A stretch of DNA of 64,000 bases from Streptomyces sp. 135 (GTDB lineage Bacteria; Actinomycetota; Actinomycetes; Streptomycetales; Streptomycetaceae): contig NZ_CP075691.1 in the NCBI RefSeq assembly GCF_020026305.1, positions 5,890,001 to 5,954,000 of the forward strand, read 5' to 3'. This document shows, in pieces, positions 30,573 to 37,847 of the stretch. The notes under the pieces are model-generated. The model had not been told where the DNA came from. It saw only the letters and a list, made by a program, of their open reading frames with translations, and made no database searches. Position numbers and translations under genes: made by a program. The first letter of the stretch is position 1. Each line of letters opens with the position of its first letter.

Positions 30573-32204
30573 CTACTTGACGTTGACGCCGGTCCAGGCC
30601 GCGGCCACGCGCTTGTACTCGGTGGAGTCCGCGCCGTACAGGTCCTTCGCGGCACGCAGCGTGCCCTTGCGGGCCGCCTTGTAGTTCGTGGTCGACGTGA
30701 AGTACGTCGTCAGGGCCTTGTACCAGATCTTCTCGGCCTTGGCGCGTCCGATGCCCAGCACCTTGGAGCCGTCGGCGGTCGGCGAGTTGTACTGGACGCC
30801 GTTGATCCGCTTCTTGCCGCTGCCCTCGGACAGCAGGTAGAAGAAGTGGTTGGCGATGCCCGAGGAGTAGTGGACGTCGACGTTCCCGGCGCCGGCCTTC
30901 CACTTGTCCAGGGAGCCGCCGTCCTTGCTCGGCTTGTCCATGTAGCGCAGCGGGGTGCCGTCGCCGTTGATGTCGATCTTCTCGCCGATGAGGTAGTCAC
31001 CGACGTCCTTGGGGTTCTTGGCCCTGAACTCCACGGCGGTGGCGAAGATGTCCGAGGTGGCTTCGTTGAGGCCGCCGGACTCGCCGCTGTACTCCATGTT
31101 GCCGGTCGCCGAGGTGACGCCGTGCGTCATCTCGTGGGCCGCGACGTCGATCGAGGTGAGCGGCTTCTTGTTGCCCTCGCCGTCGCCGTACGTCATGCAG
31201 AAGCAGCTGTCGTCCCAGAAGGCGTTGACGTAGTTGTTGCCGAAGTGGACCCGCGACGTGGCGCCCTTGCCGTCGCCGTTGATGCCCTTGCGGCCGTGCA
31301 CGGCCTTGTAGTAGTCCCAGGTGAGCTGGGCGCCGTAGGCGGCGTCGACGGCGGCGGTCTGCGCGCTGGAGGGCTTGCCGTTGCCCCAGACGTCGTTGGC
31401 GTCCTTGAAGAGCTTGCCCGCGCCGCTCTCCGCGTGCTTCAGGTCGAAGGTGCGGTGGCCGCCGCGGGCCTTGTCGGTCAGCTCGTAGCCGCTCGTGACC
31501 TTCTTGGAGCCGACCGTCACCTTGCCGCTGTACTGGCTGTTGCCGGTGCCGTTCTCGATCTCCTGGTGCTGGTACAGCTTCTTGCCGGTCGTGGCGTCCG
31601 TGATGACGTGGAGCCTGCTGGGCGTGCCGTCCTTCTGCACACCGGTGACGACCGTCTCGTACGCGAGGACGGGCTTGCCGGAGGCGGCCCAGATCACCTT
31701 GCGCGGGGCCTGCGCGTCGGCCTGCGCGGTCTTCGCCTTCGCGGCGGTCGACTCGGCGGACCTCGCCACGGAGGACTTGGGCTGCTCGGCCTGGGTGGAG
31801 GCCACCTTGACGGTGGCCTCGGTCGCCTTGGTGACGCCCTTCGGCTCGCCGTTCTTCGCGGTGTGCACGACGAGGTCGCCGCCGAGGACGGGCAGGCCGT
31901 CGTAGGTGCGCTCGTAGCGCGTGTGGGTCGTGCCGTCGCGGTCCTTGACGACGTCGCGGACGACGAGCTTCTCCTTGGCGCCGAGGCCGATGCGCTCGGC
32001 GGTCGCCGATCTGTCGGCGTTCGCGTCCTGGAGGAGGTCCGCGCGGGCCGTCGCCGAGAGGGCGACGGGGGAGCCGGACGGCTCGGTGTCCTGCTCCGGC
32101 TGGGCGGAGGCGCCGGTGGTCAGTCCGGCGGTGAGCAGCGCTCCTGCGGCGACGGCGGTGGCTATCGCGAGCGTCGAGCGCTTGGCGGATATACGAGAGG
32201 TCAC
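30573..32204 (-). CDS. Secreted M4-family zinc metalloprotease
   Basis: 543 residues. Signal peptide: KRSTLAIATAVAAGALLTAG with cleavage near TGASA. Propeptide FTP/PepSY region with VVRDVVKDRDGTTHTRYERT and YDGLPVLGGDLVVH. Catalytic domain: DVAAHEMTHGVTSATGNMEY with the HExxH zinc site, GLNEATSDIFATAVEF with the third zinc Glu, and SSGIANHFFYLLSEG with the substrate-binding His. It is a thermolysin-like protease secreted as a self-cleaving precursor. It ends soon after the M4 C-terminal domain, unlike its neighbour, which has an added P domain. The upstream gap (32205-32436) has two copies of TTGGCCGGAT. Confidence 0.93.
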   Translation of the reverse strand: MTSRISAKRSTLAIATAVAAGALLTAGLTTGASAQPEQDTEPSGSPVALSATARADLLQDANADRSATAERIGLGAKEKLVVRDVVKDRDGTTHTRYERTYDGLPVLGGDLVVHTAKNGEPKGVTKATEATVKVASTQAEQPKSSVARSAESTAAKAKTAQADAQAPRKVIWAASGKPVLAYETVVTGVQKDGTPSRLHVITDATTGKKLYQHQEIENGTGNSQYSGKVTVGSKKVTSGYELTDKARGGHRTFDLKHAESGAGKLFKDANDVWGNGKPSSAQTAAVDAAYGAQLTWDYYKAVHGRKGINGDGKGATSRVHFGNNYVNAFWDDSCFCMTYGDGEGNKKPLTSIDVAAHEMTHGVTSATGNMEYSGESGGLNEATSDIFATAVEFRAKNPKDVGDYLIGEKIDINGDGTPLRYMDKPSKDGGSLDKWKAGAGNVDVHYSSGIANHFFYLLSEGSGKKRINGVQYNSPTADGSKVLGIGRAKAEKIWYKALTTYFTSTTNYKAARKGTLRAAKDLYGADSTEYKRVAAAWTGVNVK

Positions 32205-32346
32205 GCGGGCTCCATCTGTGGGGGCCTGGACGACATGGAGGGCCGCCCAGGGCAGAAAAAGACGCGATGCGGATGTGCGGCGTGGTGCCGCACGTGCAGC
32301 GTGTTGCGGGGAAGCGTGTCATTCGAGCCAGGTACATGTCAGCATT

Positions 32347-32367
32347 TTGGCCGGATGTTGGCCGGAT
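32347..32367. repeat. Direct repeat TTGGCCGGAT x2 upstream of the first M4 protease
   Basis: TTGGCCGGAT at 32347-32356 and 32358-32367, an 11-bp helical-turn spacing, about 145 bp before the protease start. It may be a regulator or RNA polymerase accessory site. No other element in 32205-32436 stood out. Confidence 0.4.
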
Positions 32368-32436
32368 ATCGTCCGTTGAGCGATGGTCGACATACGTAAT
32401 GCGAACAGGGCGTGAACGCGCCCGGCCGCCCACGCG

Positions 32437-32470
32437 CGCCGCCCCGGGGAGTCGATCACCCGGGGCGGCG
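32437..32470 (-). terminator. Terminator after the P-domain M4 protease
   Basis: 12-bp perfect stem (32437-32448 with 32459-32470) and 10-nt loop, about 40 nt beyond the stop at 32513 on the minus strand. Confidence 0.7.
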
Positions 32471-32512
32471 GCGTGTCTGTGTGCTGGGCGGAACTCGCGC
32501 TGGGCGCGGGGT

Positions 32513-34585
32513 CTACGGGAAGGTGACCTTCCAGCTGTTGATGTAGCCCGTGTCCTGCGCGGCCTTGTCCTGGACCTTCAGCTTCCAGGCGCCGTTGGCG
32601 ACCTCCGAGGAGGCGTTGACCGTGTAGGTCTCCTTGACGTTGTCCGCCGAGTCCGAACTGCTCGTCGGCTTCAGCGGGTAGACCGTGCCGTCGGGGGCCA
32701 CCAGGTCGACCTGGAGGTCACCGCGCCAGGTGTGCACGATGTCGACGCCGACCTTCAGGGCGCTGGGCGCGTTGCCGGTGCGTCCGGTGACGTCGACCGT
32801 GGAGGTGACCGCGGCGCCGTTGTCGGGAATGGAGACGTCCGTGGTGTTCTCGAAGGAGGTGCCGCCGGGCTCTTCGCCACCGGGGCGGGCACCGACGTTC
32901 ACGGCGGCCCAGGCGTGGGCGACCGCCTTGTACTCGGCGCTCGTCGTGCCGTACAGCTCACCGGCGACCGCGAGCGTCCCGGTGCGGGCCGCCGCGTAGT
33001 TGGTCGTCGTCGTGAACTTCGTGGTGAGCGCCTTGAACCAGATCAGCGACGCCTTGTCCCGGCCGATGCCGGTCACCGGCAGGCCATCGGAGGTCGGCGA
33101 GTCGTACTGGACGCCGTTGATCTCCTTCTTGCCGCTGCCCTCGCTGAGCAGGTAGTAGAAGTGGTTGGCGACGCCCGACGAGTAGTGGACGTCGATGCCG
33201 CCTATCCCGGAGTACCACGAGTCCTTGGACGAACCGTCCTTGCTCGGCTTGTCCATGTAGCGCAGCGGGGTGCCGTCGCCGTTGATGTCGATCTTCTCGC
33301 CGACGTAGTAGTCGCCCTTGTCCTGGGCGTTGTTGGCGTTGAACTCGACGGCCGCCGCGAAGATGTCGGAGGTGGCCTCGTTCAGGCCGCCGGACTCGCC
33401 GCTGTAGGTCATGTTGCCGGTCGCGGCCGTCACGCCGTGCGTCATCTCGTGGGCCGCCACGTCGATGGAGGTGAGCGGCTTGGCGTTGCCCGCGCCGTCG
33501 CCGTACGTCATGCAGAAGCAGGCGTCGGACCAGAAGGCGTTGACGTAGTTGTTGCCGTAGTGGACCCGGGAGTACGCGCCGACGCCGTCGCCGCGGATGC
33601 CGCTGCGGCCGTGCACGTTCTTGTAGTAGTCCCAGGTCAGCGCGGCGCCGTAGTGGGCGTCGGCGCCGGCGGTCTCCAGGTTGGCGGGCAGGCCGTTGCC
33701 CCACACGTCGTCGGCGCCCGAGAAGAGGGTGCCGGTGCCGGAGGTGCCGCGGTTCAGGTTGTACGTCTTGTGGTTGCCGCGGGTGGTGTCGGTGAGCGTG
33801 TAGTTCGACCCCGACTGGGCGGTGCCGAGCGGCACCTGGCCGCTGTACTGGGTGTTGCCCGTGCCGTTCTCGATGCCCTGCCACTGGAAGAGCTTCTTGC
33901 CGGTGGCGGCGTCCGTGACGACGTGCAGCTCGTTCGGCGTGCCGTCGTGCTGGAGACCGCCGACCACGGTCTCGTACGCGAGGACCGGCTCGCCCTTGGC
34001 CAGCCACACGACCTTGCGCGGCGCCCGGTCCGCGTCCGTCTTCCTCGAGCCCTCGGCCTTCGCGGCGCTCAGCGCCTGCTTCTCCGCGGCCGACGCCTTG
34101 ACCTCGGCGCTCATGTCGATGCCCTTGAGCCGCGCCTTGGCGGCCTTGGTGACGCCCTCGGTCTTCCCCGACTCGGCGGTGTCGACGATCAGGTCGCCGC
34201 CGAGGACGGGCAGGCCGTCGTAGGTGCGCTCGTAGCGGGTGTGGACCGTGCCGTCACGGTCCTTGGTGACGTCGCGGACGACGAGCTTCTCCTTGGCGCC
34301 GAGACCGAGGTCCTTGGCGGTGTCCGCCTTGGTGGCGTTGGCGTCACGGATGAGCTCGGCGCGCTGGGCGGGGGAGAGCTTGGCGGCGAGCGCGCCGGGG
34401 TCGACCTTCCCGAGCCTCTGGGTCGCGGTGGGGGACTTCGCCGCGGGGTCGTCGGCCGAGGCGGGGCCCGCCTGGACGGCGACGGCCAACAGGGCGGCGA
34501 CTGCGGAGAGGGCGCCGACGGCGGTCGCGCGGGTGCGGGCCGAACGGCGGTGGGAGGTCGGTCTGTGGGAGGTGTTTCTCAACAC
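32513..34585 (-). CDS. Secreted M4-family metalloprotease with C-terminal P (proprotein convertase) domain
   Basis: 690 residues. Arg-rich signal peptide ATAVGALSAVAALLAVAVQA, cleavage near GPASA. Propeptide with VVRDVTKDRDGTVHTRYERT. Catalytic motifs DVAAHEMTHGVTAATGNMTY, GLNEATSDIFAAAVEF and SSGVANHFYYLLSEG match the downstream protease almost word for word. After about residue 560 comes a P/Homo B domain (DVSIPDNGAAVTSTVDVTG, VDIVHTWRGDLQVDLVAPDG, GYINSWKVTF), a beta jellyroll found on secreted actinobacterial proteases. The two genes are tandem paralogues on the same strand that differ in this domain, consistent with duplication. The start is uncertain by a few codons. Confidence 0.93.
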   Translation of the reverse strand: MLRNTSHRPTSHRRSARTRATAVGALSAVAALLAVAVQAGPASADDPAAKSPTATQRLGKVDPGALAAKLSPAQRAELIRDANATKADTAKDLGLGAKEKLVVRDVTKDRDGTVHTRYERTYDGLPVLGGDLIVDTAESGKTEGVTKAAKARLKGIDMSAEVKASAAEKQALSAAKAEGSRKTDADRAPRKVVWLAKGEPVLAYETVVGGLQHDGTPNELHVVTDAATGKKLFQWQGIENGTGNTQYSGQVPLGTAQSGSNYTLTDTTRGNHKTYNLNRGTSGTGTLFSGADDVWGNGLPANLETAGADAHYGAALTWDYYKNVHGRSGIRGDGVGAYSRVHYGNNYVNAFWSDACFCMTYGDGAGNAKPLTSIDVAAHEMTHGVTAATGNMTYSGESGGLNEATSDIFAAAVEFNANNAQDKGDYYVGEKIDINGDGTPLRYMDKPSKDGSSKDSWYSGIGGIDVHYSSGVANHFYYLLSEGSGKKEINGVQYDSPTSDGLPVTGIGRDKASLIWFKALTTKFTTTTNYAAARTGTLAVAGELYGTTSAEYKAVAHAWAAVNVGARPGGEEPGGTSFENTTDVSIPDNGAAVTSTVDVTGRTGNAPSALKVGVDIVHTWRGDLQVDLVAPDGTVYPLKPTSSSDSADNVKETYTVNASSEVANGAWKLKVQDKAAQDTGYINSWKVTFP

Positions 34586-34660
34586 GGACTCCTTCTGCGC
34601 GGCCGCGGGGTGGCGCGGCCAGAGCTACCGGGCGGCTGGATCGCCGTCCGGGCAGTGCGG

Positions 34661-34695
34661 GGGCGGTACGCAGAACTTGGGCGGTACGCGGAACT
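34661..34695. repeat. 17-bp direct repeat upstream of the P-domain protease
   Basis: GGGCGGTACGCAGAACT (34661-34677) is followed at an 18-bp period by GGGCGGTACGCGGAACT (34679-34695), one mismatch. It lies 76 bp before the protease start in an otherwise featureless gap (34586-34959) and may be an operator pair. Confidence 0.45.
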
Positions 34696-34959
34696 GGGCG
34701 TTGCACAAGGGGTGTTGCGTGAAGAGAAACCGTCGCGTTGTTGAAAGCCGTGCGGCGGTCGAGGGGAAGAGTGGCACCGGAGCCGTGTCTCTGTCAGGAG
34801 CGCATCAAGAGTTGGCCGGAATTAGTCCGTTGGCCGGTTGGGCGCGTTCGGTATGCGGAGTGGTGGCCAGGGGGGTGGGGAGACTCCGGTGCGGGCGGCC
34901 CGTGCGCGGTCAGGCACTCCTCCCGCGCACGGTGCGCCGCTCGAAGCTCAGCCCGCCGA

Positions 34960-35862
34960 TCAGCCCGTCGCCCGCGGGCGCGGGTCGATCCACAACGCCT
35001 CGCCCACCGCGCACAGCTCGCCCCGCGCCGTGGCCACCGCCACGCCCATCGTGTGCTTGCGGCCCGTCGTGGCCGTCGGCCAGGCGTACGTGATGTGGTC
35101 CTCGCCGGTGACCACCGGGCGCAGCAGCGTCGCCGTGAGCGAGGCCGTGACCGCGCCGGGCCGCAGCGTGCCGACGTGGATCCCGGCCCAGGCCGTCGGG
35201 CAGTCGAGGACGGCCCAGAGCACCTCCGTCCGCAGCCGTCCCCGCGCGTCCGCGAACGCGGGGTGCGGGGTCCAGGCGGTCGCCACCATGTCGCTGCCCG
35301 GCACCCGCGCGCAGTGCTGGCGCAGGCCCCGGTCCGGCGGCCGGTGCCCGCAGCCGAAGCAGTCCACCGACGTCCCGTCCACGGCGAGGCCCGTGAGGCC
35401 GCCGGCATGGAACGCCTCGGTCGCCGCCCGGGCCCGCTCCAGGGACGGCGCCGGCGGCACGTCGGCCACGGACACGGCGGGAGCCGGCGTCGCCGTCGCC
35501 AGCAAGGCGTCCGCCCGGCCGGTCAGCCGGGCGCCGCCGCCGTCCAGTTGCGCGAGCCTCAGCGGTACGCCGACCGGGGTCGCGGCCCGGAAGTCCACCC
35601 GGACGGTGCCGGCCGACGCGCATCCGGCGAGCAGCCCCGCGACGTACCCCCCGAAGGCGACGTCCGGATACCCCTGGTACTCCGTGGGAACGGTGCACAT
35701 GCCGTGGGACCGTTCACGGACGGCCTCCGCGACCGCCTGTGACACGCCGCCGCGCGCCCCCGGTCCCCGCGACGCATCCGTGCTCGTCTCCGTGCCCGCG
35801 TTCGTCTCCATGCCCATGCCCGTGCCCGTGCCCGTGCCCGTGCCCGTGCTCGCGTCCGTCAT
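34960..35862 (-). CDS. Hotdog-fold (thioesterase-like) protein
   Basis: 300 residues from ATG 35862, though the first 40 are a Gly-Thr-rich low-complexity tail encoded by a 6-bp repeat, so a later start is possible. The remainder looks like two hotdog halves: YQGYPDVAFGGYVAGLLAGC in the first, DCFGCGHRPPDRGLRQHC between, and LDCPTAWAGIHVG with RPGAVTASLTATLLRPV in the second. The C-G-C-rich linker recalls actinobacterial acyl-CoA thioesterase-like proteins. It probably hydrolyses or binds an acyl thioester in the cytosol. It is 68 bp downstream of the ABC exporter pair on the same strand and may be in its operon. Confidence 0.65.
   Translation of the reverse strand: MTDASTGTGTGTGTGMGMETNAGTETSTDASRGPGARGGVSQAVAEAVRERSHGMCTVPTEYQGYPDVAFGGYVAGLLAGCASAGTVRVDFRAATPVGVPLRLAQLDGGGARLTGRADALLATATPAPAVSVADVPPAPSLERARAATEAFHAGGLTGLAVDGTSVDCFGCGHRPPDRGLRQHCARVPGSDMVATAWTPHPAFADARGRLRTEVLWAVLDCPTAWAGIHVGTLRPGAVTASLTATLLRPVVTGEDHITYAWPTATTGRKHTMGVAVATARGELCAVGEALWIDPRPRATG
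35809..35851 (-). repeat. 6-bp repeat encoding a Gly-Thr run
   Basis: On the plus strand CGTGCC is repeated four times perfectly (35821-35844), with degenerate copies on the left. On the minus strand it encodes the Thr-Gly dipeptide run near the N-terminus of the hotdog protein. Confidence 0.8.
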
Positions 35863-35930
35863 GCCGTCGGCTCAACTCCCCGCCCGTGGTGCCGTCATGT
35901 GCTCGTCTCCCCGCCGGTGCTCCCGTGCCC

Positions 35931-37847
35931 TCAGCCCACCACACTCTCCCGCCACGCACGATGCAGGTCCGCGAACGAGCCCGTCCCCCCGATGAGTTCG
36001 GCGGGGCTGCCGTCCTCCACGATGCGGCCGTGCTCCATGACCAGGACCCGGTCGGCGATCTCCACCGTGGAGAGCCGGTGGGCGATCACCACGGCGGTGC
36101 GTCCGCGCAGCACCGTGTGCATGGCGCGCTGCACGGCCCGCTCGCCCGGGATGTCCAGTGAACTGGTCGCCTCGTCGAGGATCAGCACCGCCGGGTCGGC
36201 GAGCAGCGCCCGTGCGAAGGCCACCAACTGCCGCTGCCCCGCCGAGATCCGGCCACCGCGCTTGCGTACGTCCGTGTCGTAGCCGTCGGGGAGCGCCGCG
36301 ATGAAGTCATGGGCGCCGATGGCCTTGGCGGCGCGCTCGATCTCCTCGCGGGTGGCGTCGGGGCGGCCGATCGCGATGTTCTCGGCGACCGTCCCGGAGA
36401 ACAGGAACGCCTCCTGCGTCACCATGACCACCCCGCGCCGCAGCTCCGCACCGGCCAGCTCCCGCAGATCGACGCCGTCCAGGAGGACGCCGCCCTCCGT
36501 CGGGTCGTAGAAGCGGGCCAGCAGCTTGGCCAGCGTCGACTTGCCCGCGCCGGTCGAGCCGACCACGGCGACGGTCTGCCCGGCGGGCAGCGTCAGGTCG
36601 AAGCGGGGCAGCACCTCACCGCCCGTGCGGTAGGCGAACCGCACCCCGTCGAAGCGGACCTCGCGGCCCGGGTGCGCCGACTCCAGCGCGGGCAGCGGAC
36701 GCGCGGCGGCGGCCGCCGGCTCCGGCACGGTCGGGGTCTGGGCGAGCAGCCCCGCCACCTTCTCCAGGGAAGCCGCCGCCGACTGGTAGGAGTTGAGGAA
36801 CATGCCGAGCCGGTCGATCGGGTCGTACAGCCGCCGCAGGTACAGCACGGCGGCGGCCAGCACACCGAGCGCGAGGCCGCCCTCCGCGACGCGGTGCGCG
36901 CCCCACAGGACGATCCCGGCGACGGCGACGTTGGCGACCAGGCGGGAGCCGACGACATAGCGGGCCATCTCCAGGATGGCGTCGCCGTTGCTCCGCTCGT
37001 GGCGGCTGTTGAGCGCGGCGAACTCCGCGTCGTTGGCCCGCTCCCTGCGGAAGGCCCGCACCGGCCGGATGCCGTTCATGGTCTCCGCGAACTTCACGAT
37101 GACGGCGGCGATCGCGGTCGAGCGGTTGCGGAACATCACCCCGGCGCGCCGCTGGTAGAGGCGTACGAGGCCGTAGAGCGGCACGAAGGACGCCACCGCG
37201 AGCGCGCCGAGGCCCAGGTCGAGCCAGAGCAGCATCGCCGAGATGTAGACGAAGGAGAGCAGGACCGTGATGAGCTCCTGGAGGCCCTCGCTGAGCAGTT
37301 CGCGCAGCGACTCCACGTCGGTGGTGGAGCGGGAGATCAGCCGCCCGGAGGTGTACCGCTCGTGGAAGTCGACGCTGAGTGCCTGGGCGTGCCGGAAGAT
37401 GCGCCCGCGCAGATCGAGCAGCACGTCCTGGTTGACGCGCGCGGAGGCGACGATGAAGGCGTACTGGAGGGTGCCCGACGCGCCCGCGCAGAGCAGATAG
37501 CCCACGGCGACCGCGATGAGCGGGCCGTAGTCGTCGGCGCGCACGGCCGGCACGCCCCGGTCGATGGCGTACGCGACGAGGAGCGGCCCGGCCTGCACGA
37601 CGGCCTGCTGCACGAGCAGCAGGACGGCGGCGAGGACGACGCGCCCGCGCAGCGGCGAGAGCAGCGAGCGCAGGAGGGCGCGGGTGGCGCCGGGCGGCGC
37701 GGGCAGGTCGTCCTTGTCGAAGGGGTCGTCGGCGTGTGCGGAGTGCGGGTCCGGCACGGCGCTCGGAGGTGCTTCGGCTCCGGAGTCCTCGGGGCCCGAG
37801 GGCTTCGTGGTCCGTGACGTGGACGTCGACGTCGACGAGGTGGTCAT
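35931..37847 (-). CDS. ABC exporter half-transporter with canonical ATPase site (subunit 2)
   Basis: 638 residues. A Ser/Thr-rich N-terminus is followed by a six-helix export-type transmembrane domain beginning RGRVVLAAVLLLVQQAVVQA. The nucleotide-binding domain has Walker A VGSTGAGKSTLAKLL, signature RISAGQRQLVAFARALL, and Walker B VLILDEATSSLD with the catalytic Glu, then the H-loop VVIAHRLSTV. The start overlaps the stop of the upstream ABC gene (ATGA), so they surely form a heterodimer, with this subunit giving the consensus Walker B/Glu. It exports an unknown substrate, possibly lipid, peptide or drug. Confidence 0.93.
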   Translation of the reverse strand: MTTSSTSTSTSRTTKPSGPEDSGAEAPPSAVPDPHSAHADDPFDKDDLPAPPGATRALLRSLLSPLRGRVVLAAVLLLVQQAVVQAGPLLVAYAIDRGVPAVRADDYGPLIAVAVGYLLCAGASGTLQYAFIVASARVNQDVLLDLRGRIFRHAQALSVDFHERYTSGRLISRSTTDVESLRELLSEGLQELITVLLSFVYISAMLLWLDLGLGALAVASFVPLYGLVRLYQRRAGVMFRNRSTAIAAVIVKFAETMNGIRPVRAFRRERANDAEFAALNSRHERSNGDAILEMARYVVGSRLVANVAVAGIVLWGAHRVAEGGLALGVLAAAVLYLRRLYDPIDRLGMFLNSYQSAAASLEKVAGLLAQTPTVPEPAAAAARPLPALESAHPGREVRFDGVRFAYRTGGEVLPRFDLTLPAGQTVAVVGSTGAGKSTLAKLLARFYDPTEGGVLLDGVDLRELAGAELRRGVVMVTQEAFLFSGTVAENIAIGRPDATREEIERAAKAIGAHDFIAALPDGYDTDVRKRGGRISAGQRQLVAFARALLADPAVLILDEATSSLDIPGERAVQRAMHTVLRGRTAVVIAHRLSTVEIADRVLVMEHGRIVEDGSPAELIGGTGSFADLHRAWRESVVG

